Under the pieces are notes generated by a model that saw nothing but the letters and a program-made list of their open reading frames with translations, had not been told where the DNA came from and did no database searches. Below are positions 26,435 through 35,508 of a DNA stretch of 59,141 nt, in pieces. Source of the DNA: Alphaproteobacteria bacterium (lineage in GTDB: Bacteria; Pseudomonadota; Alphaproteobacteria; Acetobacterales; Acetobacteraceae); the NCBI GenBank assembly GCA_017307285.1, contig JAFKFI010000128.1, positions 1-59,141 of the forward strand. The letters run 5' to 3'. Position 1 is the stretch's first letter. Every line of letters starts with the position of its first letter. Made by a program: the position numbers and the translations under genes.

Positions 26435-27238
26435 ATGCATCCCGAACAGGCCATCGCCGCCCTCCGCTTCGCGCCGCTGATTCCGCTTTGGGTGCTGATC
26501 GCGCTGGGCGTGCTCTGCTTGCTCGCGCTGGTTCCGGCGGTCTGGCGGCGGGCGCGCGGCGGGGTGTGGCGGGCGCTCGCCTTCGCCGTTCTGTTGCTCT
26601 GGCTCGCCGGCCCGCGTCTCGTCCAGGAGACGCGGCAGAACCTGCCCGATATCGGCCTCCTGGTGCAGGACCAGACCGCCTCGATGCAGGTCGGCAAGCG
26701 GACGCATCTCGCCGATGCAGCGCGCGCCGCGATCGAGGCCCAGGCGGCCAAACTGCCCGATCTCGAGTTGCGCACCATCACCGTGCCGGAATCCGGCAAC
26801 GCGGGAACCAGGCTGTTCACCGCGATCGACCGGGCACTCGGCGATATTCCGCGCGCCCGGCTGGCGGGGGTGATCGCGATCACCGACGGGCAGGTGCACG
26901 ACATCCCGCAGGTCGCCCCCGGCGGGGCGCCGCTCAACGTGCTGATCCCCGCTAAGGGCGAGGAGACCGACCGGCGGCTGCGCGTGGTGGAGGCGCCGTC
27001 CTACGGCATCGTGGGCAAGCCCGTGACCCTGCGCGTCGCGATCGACGATCTCGGGGTCGCGCATCCGGCCGGCGCGGCGCGCCTGACGATCCGCCGCGAT
27101 GGCGAGCCGCCGATGGTCGAGAGCGTGCCACCGTGGTGGAGATGCAGGCCGACGCGCTACCTGGCGAAGTCTCCACCATCAACAACCGCGCCGTGGTGGA
27201 GATCAACGGCGTGCGCGACCGGCTGCGCGTGCTGCTGA
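26435..27238 (+). pseudogene. 5' part of frame-broken GATase-like membrane protein of the MoxR operon
   Basis: N-terminal part of a protein normally about 690 aa long. It opens with two membrane segments (IPLWVLIALGVLCLLALVPAVW and WRALAFAVLLLWLAGPRLV) and then a VWA-like region with LLVQDQTASMQVGKR and GVIAITDGQVHDI. Family-like sequence continues to about 27125 (IRRDGEPPMVESVP); after that the frame runs into PPWWRCRPTRYLAK, which is shadow of the correct frame. The matching 3' part begins in another frame. Family comparison suggests roughly 15-25 residues are missing at the break (estimate, not computed). Confidence 0.8.
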
Positions 27239-28485
27239 TTTCCGGCGAGCCGCATTCCGGAGAACGCACCTGGCGGCGGTTGCTGAAGGCCGACCCGGCG
27301 GTGGATCTGGTGCATTTCACCATCCTCCGCCCGCCCGAGAAGGACGACCTCACGCCGCTCAACGAGCTGGCGCTGATCGCCTTCCCGGTGCGCGAGCTGT
27401 TCCAGGTGAAGATCAAGGAATTCGACCTGATCATCCTGGATCGCTTCCAGAACCGCGGCCTGCTGCCGCTGCCCTATCTCCGCAACATCGCGGACTACGT
27501 GGCGGATGGCGGGGCGCTGCTGCTGAGCGTCGGCCCGGAATTCTCTGGCGCCGCCACCCTCGCAGCCACGCCGCTCGGCGATGTGCTGCCTGCCCGGCCC
27601 GCCGGAGCGAATGCGGTGGTCAATGGCGCCTTCCGCCCGGAGGTGACGCCGCTCGGCGCCCGCCATCCCGTGACCGAGGCGCTGCAGGGCGCCAACACGC
27701 AGGGCACCCCGAACAAGCCGCCGAGCTGGGGCTCCTGGTACCGCCGGATCGAGCCCGCCGATGTGCATGGCGAGGTGCTGATGAGCAGCCCGGAGGGCGA
27801 CCCGTTGCTGGTGGTCGACCATGTGGGCGAGGGGCGCGCGGCGTTGCTGCTGTCCGATCAGATCTGGCTGTGGTCGCGCGGCCATCAGGGCGGCGGCCCC
27901 CAGGCCGAATTGCTGCGCCGCATCGCGCATTGGCTGATGAAGGAGCCCGAGCTCGAGGAGAATGCGCTCACCGCGCGTGTCGAGGCCGGCCAGTTGCGCA
28001 TCGACCGGCGCTCGACCGACCCCGCCTCGCCCGAGACCGTTACCGTGACCGACCCGGACGGTCGGGTCACGACGGTCAAGCTGAAGCAGCTCGGGCCGGG
28101 CCACGCATCGGCCGGGATGGCCGCCACCGCGCCCGGCGTGTGGCGCGTCACCGACGGACCGCGCAACGCCTACGCCGCCGCCGGTGCGGCCAATCCGCCC
28201 GAACTCGCCGATCTGCGTGCCACTGGCACCCTGCTGTCCAAGATAGCTCGTGCCTCCGGTGGCGGCGTCCACTGGCTCGATAACGGCAGCGCCGATGGGT
28301 CGGTCCCAACGCTGCTCCGCACCGAGCCGGATCGGGAGGCGTCGGGCACTGGGTGGATCGGCCTGCAGCGCCGCCACGATCACGTGGTCACCGGGATCGC
28401 CGCCCTCGCTCTCCTGCCGCCCTGGCTTGCCTTGCCGCTGATCCTGGGTCTCGCCCTCATCGCTTGGCGCCGGGAGGGCGCTTGA
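27133..28485 (+). pseudogene. 3' part of frame-broken GATase-like membrane protein of the MoxR operon
   Basis: Continuation in a different frame: VVEMQADALPGEVSTINNRAV, then INGVRDRLRVLLISGEPHSGERTWRR, VHFTILRPPEKDDLTPLNELALIAFP, FDLIILDRFQNRGLLPLPYLRNIADYV and GGALLLSVGPEF, the strongly conserved class-I glutamine-amidotransferase-like region of this family, and a C-terminal membrane helix (about 425-445 of this fragment). The nominal ATG at 27133 lies inside conserved sequence and has no ribosome-binding site, so it is not a natural start. Whether any product is made from this half is unknown. Confidence 0.82.
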
Positions 28486-28548
28486 CCCTGCGCACCAAAT
28501 CTTTGCGCCTTCAGCAAACATGCCTACATCGTTCTCGGCGCCCTTCGA

Positions 28549-29103
28549 TTGAGAAAGGCCCTTTGGCTTAGAAAGGATCGTGTCTTCCAGAACCTCGATC
28601 CCCACGAGCGAGGCTGGTTTCCCGGCTCCTCCGCACCACTCTCCCCCAAGCTTGCGCTGCTGGGGTTCGTCGGATTGTGCCTGCTTGTGGGCGCCGCGTC
28701 CGGCGGACTGACCGCGAACAGCCTCCGCACCTGGTATCTGACCCTGACGGCGCCGCCGCTCACGCCGCCGCGCTGGGTGTTCGGGCCGGTCTGGGCCGTG
28801 TTGTACGTGATGATCGGGGTGGCCGGCTGGCTGGTCTGGCGACGGTCGGTGAACGTGCGCCCGCTCCGCCTCTGGGGCTGGCAGTTGCTCGCCAACGCGT
28901 TGTGGGCGCCCGCGTTTTTTGGTCTGCACCGGCCCGATCTGGGGCTCGTGATGATCGCCGCGATCCTGGTGCTTACCGGGCTCACGATCGACGCGTTCGC
29001 GCGGGTGAGCCGGCTCGCAGCCTGGCTGATGGTGCCCTACCTCATCTGGATCTGCTTCACGGCTTATCTGAACGTGGGTTTCTGCTGGCTCAACCGGTTC
29101 TGA
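28549..29103 (+). CDS. tspO: TspO/MBR family tryptophan-rich sensory protein
   Basis: Five-helix membrane protein that binds porphyrins and cholesterol-like ligands. Family hallmarks are AASGGLTANSLRTWYLTLTAPPLTPPRWVFGPVW, VLYVMIGVAGWLVW and LWGWQLLANALWAPAFFGL, with a Trp-rich C-terminal helix (YLIWICFTAYLNVGF). The start is uncertain: TTG at 28549 gives 184 aa with an about 30-residue leader longer than most homologues, and no good ATG exists in frame. TspO often serves porphyrin and oxygen signalling; it lies 17 kb from the broken hemF, so any link is only suggestive. Confidence 0.85.
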   Translation: MRKALWLRKDRVFQNLDPHERGWFPGSSAPLSPKLALLGFVGLCLLVGAASGGLTANSLRTWYLTLTAPPLTPPRWVFGPVWAVLYVMIGVAGWLVWRRSVNVRPLRLWGWQLLANALWAPAFFGLHRPDLGLVMIAAILVLTGLTIDAFARVSRLAAWLMVPYLIWICFTAYLNVGFCWLNRF

Positions 29104-29165
29104 CGGGAACCGACCCCGGCGACGGCGCATTCCCTTCGCCGGTGGAAAACCCTTATGGTGGCCCC

Positions 29166-29798
29166 ATGAAGATGACCCCGATTCGCCTCGGCACGGCCGC
29201 TTCGTTTGCCTTGCTGGCTTTGGCCGCCCTGCCTCTGCCCGCCGATGCGCAGTTGATCGCAGGGCCCGGAATGATGGGCGGCGGCAAACCAGCGCCGGCC
29301 AAGCCGACCCCGAAGCCCCCGCCGGCCTTGCCGGGCGCGCAACCGGATAGCGACCGCGTCACACCCCTCGAGAAGTCGGCAATGGACCTGCCTCCGACCG
29401 AGGCCCTGTTCGACGCCATCAACCGCGGTGACATCACGGCCGCGCGCGACGCCATTTCCCGCGGGGCCGATCTCAACGGGCGCAACCTGCTCGGCATGTC
29501 GCCGATGGAATTGTCGGTCGATCTCGGTCGCAATAACATCTCGTTTTTGCTGCTATCCCTGCGCGGCACCGACAGCTCGCCTCGCACCACCAAGACGGCC
29601 GCGGCTCCATCCCCGCCCCCCGCCAAGAGACCGGCCCAGCACCAGCAACGGGCGGAACGTCGGTCAGCGGGGCCGGTGCGCGAGGCCGCTGCGGCTGCGC
29701 CGAAGACCGCTCCGCTCTTCGCCGGCGACGGTGGCACGCCAATTCCCTCGGCCGGCTTCCTCGGCTTCGACGGCGGACGCACCGCATCGTCCCGCTAA
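29166..29798 (+). CDS. Secreted ankyrin-repeat domain protein
   Basis: A 210-aa protein with a signal peptide (MKMTPIRLGTAASFALLALAALPLPADA, cleavage near 28), a Gly/Pro-rich linker, one or two ankyrin-like repeats (about 75-130: EALFDAINRGDITAARDAISRGADLNGRN, then GMSPMELSVDLGRNNISFLLLSL) and a disordered Ala/Pro/Arg tail. Likely periplasmic and protein-binding; partner unknown. ATG 29166 was chosen for the signal peptide; the frame is open far upstream over tspO but is not coding there. Confidence 0.82.
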   Translation: MKMTPIRLGTAASFALLALAALPLPADAQLIAGPGMMGGGKPAPAKPTPKPPPALPGAQPDSDRVTPLEKSAMDLPPTEALFDAINRGDITAARDAISRGADLNGRNLLGMSPMELSVDLGRNNISFLLLSLRGTDSSPRTTKTAAAPSPPPAKRPAQHQQRAERRSAGPVREAAAAAPKTAPLFAGDGGTPIPSAGFLGFDGGRTASSR

Positions 29799-29899
29799 TC
29801 GCGGTATGGGTGTCGGCGCAAGGTGAAACGGGCCGGTAGGCTAAACGTTTAACCTTGGCCAGGAGCGGGAGGGGCCCGCCAAAGCAGGAGTGCCGGTCT

Positions 29900-30133
29900 A
29901 TGCCAAGCGAAACCCTGAGAGAGACGGCCCAACAGATGATCCAGCTGCACGGGGCGCGAGCCGCCGCGATGGCGCAGGAACGCGCCGCGCAGATGCGCGC
30001 CAGCGGCGACGCCGCCGAGCATGACCGGTGGCAATCCGTTTATGCCTTGATCTGCGAATTCCGCCGCACCGGACGGCGGTCCGAGACGTCCGAAATGGGC
30101 CGTTCGGACGACCGCGCGGCACATTGGGGATGA
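29900..30133 (+). CDS. Small hypothetical protein
   Basis: A 77-aa, mostly helical protein (ETLRETAQQMIQLHGARAAA, then MRASGDAAEHDRWQSVYALICEFRR) without signal peptide or membrane segment. Helix-rich small proteins with a GD...W..V..LI pattern are common in alphaproteobacteria; I cannot name the family. ATG 29900 has CAGGAG at 29885-29890 with good spacing. It ends 26 bases before the convergent 516-aa protein. Confidence 0.7.
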   Translation: MPSETLRETAQQMIQLHGARAAAMAQERAAQMRASGDAAEHDRWQSVYALICEFRRTGRRSETSEMGRSDDRAAHWG

Positions 30134-30158
30134 CGCTCGCCGGCCCGTATTGTCGCCG

Positions 30159-31709
30159 TTAGTTCTTGATCCAGTCTTTCATGAACCGGGCGTAGCAGTC
30201 GCGCTCGCCCGGCATCTTGGGCCAGCCGGCGAGCAGCCGCGCTGAGGCCAAGAGCAACCGGTCGCGCAGATGCGTCGAGTTGTGTGCGTATTCCTCGAAG
30301 GTGGAATGCGTGATCTTCTGGTTGTGCGGATCATCCTGGAACTTGCACGCCGTGATCGCCACGCTCGTTTGATAGGCAGTGCGGTCGGCACCGGATTGCA
30401 GATAGGCCTGCGCGAGCGCCGTGGTGCGGCCGATATCGAACGCTAGGATCGCTTCGTCGAGTTCTTGCAGCAGCGCGCCCGGCGTGCGCCCCCGCGAGTC
30501 GAAGCCGGCGCATTCCGCCTCCATGACGGACGTGAACAGCTTGTTCGCACGCGCCACGTCGTTGACGAAATGCGCCATCAGATACAGCACGCGCGCTTGG
30601 TAAGGATTGTCGCTGGTGCGCAGCCAGTAATTCGCCGTGTTGCAGTAGTCGAACGGATGTTGCCCATCGGTGAACTGGCGCGGCACCGTGGTCCGCAGGA
30701 TCAGCTCCGCAGCGCCGACCTGTATGGCGTCCCCCAGGCTGCTGATCGCCTTACCACTGCGGAGATGTTCGGTGATCCGGCCCCACACGGTTTGCGTGTC
30801 GGACTCCATCAGCAGCCGCACCATCTCCTCGACCTCGGCCGGCGTGAGGGGCGTGTGATTGGCTTGCCGGAGCGTCTTGCCGGCATCGGGAAACTCGCCC
30901 GTCACCGTCACGCAGGCCGCGTCATAGATCGAGTAATAGAGCGGCCCGACCGCCATGTCCGGCACGCCGGTGTAGTAGACACCGTGCGCGCGGTCCCAGC
31001 CGATGAAATCCGCGAGGTCGGTGACGGCGCGGGCGCGCAGCGCCTTGTGGCCGGTATTGCGCGCCTTGCGGCCGGCCACCGTGTCCTGCAGATCGATCAG
31101 CCCGAGGAATAGCAGCTGATCGCGCAACCGTGGGCGCAGCTCCGGCTCCTCCGCCAAGCCGAGGAAAAGGCCGTGCGAGCGCCGCACATCCCCCGCCATC
31201 GTGGCGATCATGTGCTGATGCAGCCGCTCCTCGACCGTGCCGCCCTCGCGGATCGGCGGATGCTCCTCGTTCCACACCACCGGCCCGTAGCTTGGCGGCG
31301 CGACATCCAGGCCCTTCATCGTCGCGTAGCGGCCTGGATACTTCCCGAGCAGTTGGTTCCAGATGTCGAGCCCGGCTGGGATGTACCAGACGCTTTGCAG
31401 AAAGGGCAGCAACCGATGCGAGGCGGGCAGAAACGGCGCGAGGCTCGCCGAGGTGCGCAGGCCGAGGATGGTATGGTCGTTGTTGACCAGCGCGATCTGC
31501 CCGTCCCGCATATTGACATGGTTCGGCACCTGCACGAATGGCGCCTCAGCCGCCGTCACGACACTGAGCGCGTCGCCCACCGTGCGCCCATCGCGTGCCA
31601 CCATGCCGAAGAACAGATCAGCGGTGCGCGGCTGGTCACGCTCCAGGATCGCGTCGGTCAATGCGTCGAAATACCGGTCCTGGCGGAGCTCTTCGCGGCT
31701 CAGCAGCAT
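30159..31709 (-). CDS. Unrecognised 516-aa protein
   Basis: I do not recognise this family. The product is soluble, without signal peptide or membrane segments, alpha-helical in character and rich in His and Asp, with conserved-looking motifs NHVNMRDGQIALVNNDHTILGLRTS, GRKARNTGHKALRARAVTD, HPFDYCNTANYWLRTSD and HNQKITHSTFEEYAHNS. The His spacing would suit a metal-dependent oxygenase or a heme-binding fold, but that is a guess. The start (31707-31709, MLLSREELRQDRYF) has a strong GGAGGAAG ribosome-binding site; a longer version from 31835 lacks one. Confidence 0.75.
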   Translation of the reverse strand: MLLSREELRQDRYFDALTDAILERDQPRTADLFFGMVARDGRTVGDALSVVTAAEAPFVQVPNHVNMRDGQIALVNNDHTILGLRTSASLAPFLPASHRLLPFLQSVWYIPAGLDIWNQLLGKYPGRYATMKGLDVAPPSYGPVVWNEEHPPIREGGTVEERLHQHMIATMAGDVRRSHGLFLGLAEEPELRPRLRDQLLFLGLIDLQDTVAGRKARNTGHKALRARAVTDLADFIGWDRAHGVYYTGVPDMAVGPLYYSIYDAACVTVTGEFPDAGKTLRQANHTPLTPAEVEEMVRLLMESDTQTVWGRITEHLRSGKAISSLGDAIQVGAAELILRTTVPRQFTDGQHPFDYCNTANYWLRTSDNPYQARVLYLMAHFVNDVARANKLFTSVMEAECAGFDSRGRTPGALLQELDEAILAFDIGRTTALAQAYLQSGADRTAYQTSVAITACKFQDDPHNQKITHSTFEEYAHNSTHLRDRLLLASARLLAGWPKMPGERDCYARFMKDWIKN

Positions 31710-31850
31710 CGCTTCCTCCCTTGGGTCGCGTCGAGGTCTTGCCTCGTGAGAGAGCGTATCGCCGGTCGCGACCGGGGGTAAAGCGCTGAGGGTCGATATC
31801 CGGGGGACCATCCAGCATAGCGCTATCCGGCCCACCCCACGAGGTACCCT

Positions 31851-32246
31851 CTAACCGACGATCCCCTTGACCCGCAGCGGCCACTCGAGCCGGTCGAGCG
31901 CCTCGCGCCACAGCTTCCAATCGGACTTCTCGGCGACGTAGGCAGCGTTCGGGGCGGAACCGCGCTCGCCCCAGATGCGCAGGATACGGGCGTGCACCAG
32001 GTCGACGCGGCGGCGGCGATACAAGGTGTCGAGGCACTTCACCACATCGTCGGGCTCGCACGGGCGCTCGACGTTGCCGAGACCGGCCGTGTAGCGTGCG
32101 CCCTCGCGCCGCGCCACCAGCGCCGCCATCGTCCAGAACCACGCCTCCTCGGCGCTGCGGAACGGCTCGACGCGCCGGGTCATGCGCGGGGACGGAGCAC
32201 GAACGAGGCTGTGGGGAGCGGCATTTTGCCGGAGGGCTGCGGCCAT
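31851..32246 (-). CDS. Conserved small protein with a LexA-like site upstream
   Basis: A 131-aa protein with motifs EEAWFWTMAALVARREGARYTAG, RPCEPDDVVKCLDTLYRRRRVDLVHARILRIWGERG and DWKLWREALDRLEWPLRVKGIVG. I recall similar small proteins in related alphaproteobacteria but know no function. There is no signal peptide; it is rich in Arg/Trp. The start (32244-32246) follows AGGAG. A GAAC-N7-GAAC site lies 29 bases upstream of the start, and the gene diverges from an S24-type regulator, so damage-inducible expression is plausible. Confidence 0.8.
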   Translation of the reverse strand: MAAALRQNAAPHSLVRAPSPRMTRRVEPFRSAEEAWFWTMAALVARREGARYTAGLGNVERPCEPDDVVKCLDTLYRRRRVDLVHARILRIWGERGSAPNAAYVAEKSDWKLWREALDRLEWPLRVKGIVG

Positions 32247-32274
32247 CGGAAATCTCCTGGGCGGCGGATCAAAT

Positions 32275-32289
32275 GAACAGAACGTGAAC
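32275..32289 (-). promoter_or_regulatory. LexA-like SOS operator (GTTC-N7-GTTC on the minus strand)
   Basis: GAAC (32275-32278), seven bases, GAAC (32286-32289) on the plus strand, which on the minus strand reads GTTC-N7-GTTC, the alphaproteobacterial LexA consensus. It lies 28 bases before the start of the 131-aa gene and about 185 bases before the S24 regulator. With random bases at this GC content, about one such 8-fixed-base match is expected in a window this size on either strand, so position and the second copy at imuA carry the weight. Confidence 0.55.
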
Positions 32290-32472
32290 ATAAAACCAAA
32301 GGTTGATAGGCGAGGCAAGCGAATATCTGCATTTTTTCCTATTCCCTTCGGCGAAATTTCCTATCAGACTCAGAATCCCGATGGATTCGCGAGGCTTACC
32401 GGGCGTTCATGAAACGGCACGGCAGCTGGCGTGATCGTCGGGTGCGATGGAGCGAGGCAGGAGCGTGCGAGC

Positions 32473-33123
32473 ATGAAGCATGAGGACATCTGGCGCGCCC
32501 TCGATACGCTCGCGGCGGAGACTGGGCTGTCCGCATCCGGGCTGGCCCGCAGGGCGGGGCTCGATCCGACCACCTTCAATCCGTCCAAGCGCCGGATGCC
32601 GGATGGGCGGCCGCGCTGGCCAAGCACCGAGAGCCTCGCGAAGGTGCTGGAGGCCACCGGCGCGAGCCTCGATGCTTTCAGCGAGCTCGTCTCCGGCGCG
32701 CGCGCGCTGGCCAGCGCGGCGACCATCCGCTCGGTCACGCGGCGCATCCCGCTGATCGGGCTCGCCCAGGCCGGCGGCGAGGGGTTCTTCGACGACGGCG
32801 GTTATCCGGTCGGCGGCGGCTGGGACGAGGTGAGCCTGCCCGAGATCGGCGACGCCAACGCCTACGCGCTGGAGATCAGCGGCGATTCGATGGAGCCGGT
32901 ATTCCGCGACGGCGACATGGTCATCGTCTCGCCCGCCGCCCCGATCCGCCGGGGCGACCGGGTGGTGGTACGCACCACCGACGGCGAGGTGATGGCCAAG
33001 CAACTCGCCCGCCGCTCCGCCCGCCGCGTCGAGCTGCGCAGCCTCAACCCCGCTCACCCCGACTACAGCTTCGACCTCGCGGAGGTCACCTGGATCCACA
33101 GGATCGTGTGGGCTAGCCAGTAA
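32473..33123 (+). CDS. HTH / S24 (LexA-CI type) transcriptional regulator
   Basis: A 216-aa regulator with an N-terminal helix-turn-helix (about 14-45: GLSASGLARRAGLDPTTFNPSKRR) and a C-terminal S24 peptidase domain (about 90-216). The catalytic Ser is in ISGDSMEPVFRDGD and the Lys in GEVMAKQLARR. An Ala-Gly pair in GLAQAGGEGF sits where LexA and CI are self-cleaved, so RecA-triggered cleavage is possible in principle. It is not LexA itself (HTH differs). ATG 32473 was chosen because the upstream extension is not family-like. Confidence 0.87.
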   Translation: MKHEDIWRALDTLAAETGLSASGLARRAGLDPTTFNPSKRRMPDGRPRWPSTESLAKVLEATGASLDAFSELVSGARALASAATIRSVTRRIPLIGLAQAGGEGFFDDGGYPVGGGWDEVSLPEIGDANAYALEISGDSMEPVFRDGDMVIVSPAAPIRRGDRVVVRTTDGEVMAKQLARRSARRVELRSLNPAHPDYSFDLAEVTWIHRIVWASQ

Positions 33124-33210
33124 CTGACGGCCTGCCATCGAGCGGATTTTGCTTTGACGGCTGGCGCGCGCCCGCGGACCATGCGACCGATGTGCCGGAG
33201 GTCTCGGTCC

Positions 33211-33975
33211 ATGCGTGCCATCCTGTGCCTGACCGCGTTCCTGCTCACCCTCCCGCCGGCTGCCCATGCCGCCGATCCGCCTACAGCACGACCAGGCGCG
33301 CAACTAGGGGCGGTGGACCTTGCTCTCGTGCTCGTCACCGACGTCTCGCGCAGCATCGACGATACTGAGTTCGACCTCGAAAAGCAGGGCTATGCCACGG
33401 CCTTCACCGACAAGGACGTGATCGCCGCGATCCGTGGCGGCCCGGTGGGGCGGATCGCCGTTAGCTACATCGAGTTCGCCAGCAACTACGAGGTGCGCAC
33501 CGTGCTCGACTGGACGGTGATCAGCGATCAGTCGACGGCCGCCGACTTCGCCGACAAGCTGACCCATGCCGCGCGCTCGTTCTGGGGTCGCACCGCGATC
33601 AGTGCGGGGGTCGATCGCGCCGTGCAGGCGCTCGCCGAGAGCGGCTTCGAGGCATCGCGCCGGGTGATCGATGTCTGCGGCGACGGAACCAACAATGCGG
33701 GGCGCGAAGTCAACGAAGCGCGCGACGACGCGGTGGCGGCCGGGATCACGGTCAACGGACTCGCCATCATCAACGAGCACCCGGTCTCGTGGACCTACGC
33801 GCATGTCCAGCCGCCGGGGGGGCTGGTCAACTACTACCGGGAGAACGTCACCGGCGGCCCGGGCAGCTTCGTGCTGGAGGTGCACGACTTCCACACCTTC
33901 GGCGAGGCGATGACGCGCAAGCTGATCAGCGAGATCGCCGGTATTCCGCCGAGCGGCCGGCTGGTGGTACGCTGA
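33211..33975 (+). CDS. DUF1194 domain-containing secreted protein
   Basis: A 254-aa protein with a signal peptide (about 1-22, MRAILCLTAFLLTLPPAAHA) and a VWA-like DUF1194 domain: VDLALVLVTDVSRSIDDTEFDLEKQGY contains the DxSxS metal site, followed by WGRTAISAGVDRAVQAL, RRVIDVCGDGTNNAG and a C-terminal VHDFHTFGEAMTRKLISEI. Periplasmic; function unknown. ATG 33211 has GGAGGT (33197-33202) 8 bases upstream, which decides it over earlier in-frame ATGs. Confidence 0.92.
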   Translation: MRAILCLTAFLLTLPPAAHAADPPTARPGAQLGAVDLALVLVTDVSRSIDDTEFDLEKQGYATAFTDKDVIAAIRGGPVGRIAVSYIEFASNYEVRTVLDWTVISDQSTAADFADKLTHAARSFWGRTAISAGVDRAVQALAESGFEASRRVIDVCGDGTNNAGREVNEARDDAVAAGITVNGLAIINEHPVSWTYAHVQPPGGLVNYYRENVTGGPGSFVLEVHDFHTFGEAMTRKLISEIAGIPPSGRLVVR

Positions 33976-34042
33976 GAATTCAGATGCAGGGCGCCGCCGG
34001 TGCGTGCATGAGAACCTATCGACCACAGCCGGGGGGTGACGG

Positions 34043-35038
34043 ATGGGCCTGCTGATTGATGGTGTCTGGCACGACAAGCCACGCGAGAGCGGACCGGCCG
34101 GCCGCTTCGTTCGCACGGAGAGCGCGTTCCGTAATTGGATCACGCCCGACGGACGGCCCGGCCCCACCGGGCAGAACGGTTTCGCCGCGCAGCCCGGACG
34201 CTATCACCTGTATGTCTCGTTGGCATGTCCGTGGGCGCATCGCGTGCTGATCCTGCGTGCGCTGAAAGGCCTCGAGGCGTTGATCCCGGTCTCGGTCACG
34301 CATTGGCTGATGGCGGAGAATGGCTGGACCTTCGCGCCCGACGAGGGTGTCGTCGCCGACCCACTGTTCGGCGCGCAGTACCTCCATGAGATCTACACCA
34401 GCGCGGATGGCCACTATTCCGGCCGGGTCAGCGTGCCGGTGCTGTGGGACAAGCACACCCAGGCGATCGTCAACAACGAATCATCCGAAATCATCCAGAT
34501 GCTGAACGGCGCGTTCGACGCGGTGGGCGCCAAACCTGGCGACTATTACCCGAGGGAGCTGCGCCCGGAGATCGACGAGCTCAACAAGCGAATCTACGAC
34601 ACGTTGAACAACGGCGTTTACAAAGCTGGGTTCGCCACCACGCAGGAGGCCTACGAGGAGGCGGTGCTGCCGCTATTCGATACGCTGGATTTCGTTGAAG
34701 AGCGGCTCGCGCATAATCGTTTCCTGTTCGGCGAACAGCTGACCTTGGCCGATATCCGGCTGTTCACCACGTTGATCCGCTTCGACTCCGTGTACCACGG
34801 TCATTTCAAATGCAACCTCCGCCGCATTGTGGATTACCCTAATCTGTGGGCCTACACGCGCGACATCTATCAGCTTCCCGGCGTCGCCGGCACGGTGAAC
34901 TTCACGCACATCAAGCGCCACTACTACATGAGCCACCGGGCGATAAACCCGACCGGGATCGTGCCGATCGGCCCCGACCTCGACCTCGATCAGCCGGCCG
35001 AACGGGGCAAGGACATCGCCAAGATCCTGGTGTTCTGA
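34043..35038 (+). CDS. Glutathionyl-hydroquinone reductase (GST family, YqjG/ECM4-type)
   Basis: Reduces glutathionyl-hydroquinones to hydroquinones with glutathione. The 331-aa product has the diagnostic SLACPWAHRVLI with the catalytic Cys, an N-terminal extension GPAGRFVRTESAFRNWI characteristic of the family, the substrate-loop NNESSEIIQM, and a C-terminal GST helical domain with RLFTTLIRFDSVYHGHFKCN and HYYMSHRAINPTGI. ATG 34043 follows GGGGGGTGACGG. Single gene; no aromatic pathway genes are adjacent. Confidence 0.95.
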   Translation: MGLLIDGVWHDKPRESGPAGRFVRTESAFRNWITPDGRPGPTGQNGFAAQPGRYHLYVSLACPWAHRVLILRALKGLEALIPVSVTHWLMAENGWTFAPDEGVVADPLFGAQYLHEIYTSADGHYSGRVSVPVLWDKHTQAIVNNESSEIIQMLNGAFDAVGAKPGDYYPRELRPEIDELNKRIYDTLNNGVYKAGFATTQEAYEEAVLPLFDTLDFVEERLAHNRFLFGEQLTLADIRLFTTLIRFDSVYHGHFKCNLRRIVDYPNLWAYTRDIYQLPGVAGTVNFTHIKRHYYMSHRAINPTGIVPIGPDLDLDQPAERGKDIAKILVF

Positions 35039-35041
35039 CAG

Positions 35042-35055
35042 CGCATCGTGATGCG
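35042..35055 (+). terminator. Short palindrome after the glutathione transferase gene
   Basis: CGCATC-GT-GATGCG (35042-35055) starts 4 bases after the stop codon; a T-poor sequence follows. It could be a weak terminator, but the two-base loop makes the fold strained. Confidence 0.25.
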
Positions 35056-35132
35056 TTACGCTTCGGTCACACGAAGGACAGAATGCCGACGCAAACTCCG
35101 TCCCATGCTGCACCCCTCAACGGGAGAGACGC

Positions 35133-35480
35133 ATGACCGAGAGGACCGACACGCCGCCACTGCTCACGGCATTGGAACTCGACCGCCTCCGCGCCAGGGT
35201 GGAGGCGCAGGATGCGCGCATCGAGGAACTGCATGGCTTGTTGCGGCCGCAGCGGATGGTGCCGGGGATGTCGCGCCTCGGCGCGATGCTTCTCGCGGCA
35301 CCCGCTGTCGCGGTGACGGCACTCGCGGTCATCGTCGGTATCCTGAGCTGGCAGCAGGACCGGCGAGTAACTACGGCGCCGATCTCGGTCGAGACGCCCG
35401 CCACTCAGGCACCCACCGCGCAATCGCAGCCGTCGCGCTTCATGCTACCGCCACTCCGCTCGCCGACATCGCGCGGCTGA
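35133..35480 (+). CDS. Hypothetical single-pass membrane protein
   Basis: A 115-aa protein: an N-terminal Leu/Arg/Glu coiled coil (LLTALELDRLRARVEAQDARIEEL), one membrane span (about 50-72, AMLLAAPAVAVTALAVIVGILSW) and a Thr/Pro-rich tail (VTTAPISVETPATQAPTAQSQ). No family recognised; N-in coiled-coil plus one TM suggests a small scaffold protein. ATG 35133 is preceded by GGGAGAG (35120-35126). It ends 28 bases before the FDxxxY repeat protein and may share its transcript. Confidence 0.7.
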   Translation: MTERTDTPPLLTALELDRLRARVEAQDARIEELHGLLRPQRMVPGMSRLGAMLLAAPAVAVTALAVIVGILSWQQDRRVTTAPISVETPATQAPTAQSQPSRFMLPPLRSPTSRG

Positions 35481-35508
35481 CTGGGCGACGCGGAGCACGA
35501 TCCGCGTT

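Noticed and set aside
27157-29130. 657-codon minus-strand frame
   Set aside because: Antisense of the MoxR-operon gene and tspO; no motif.
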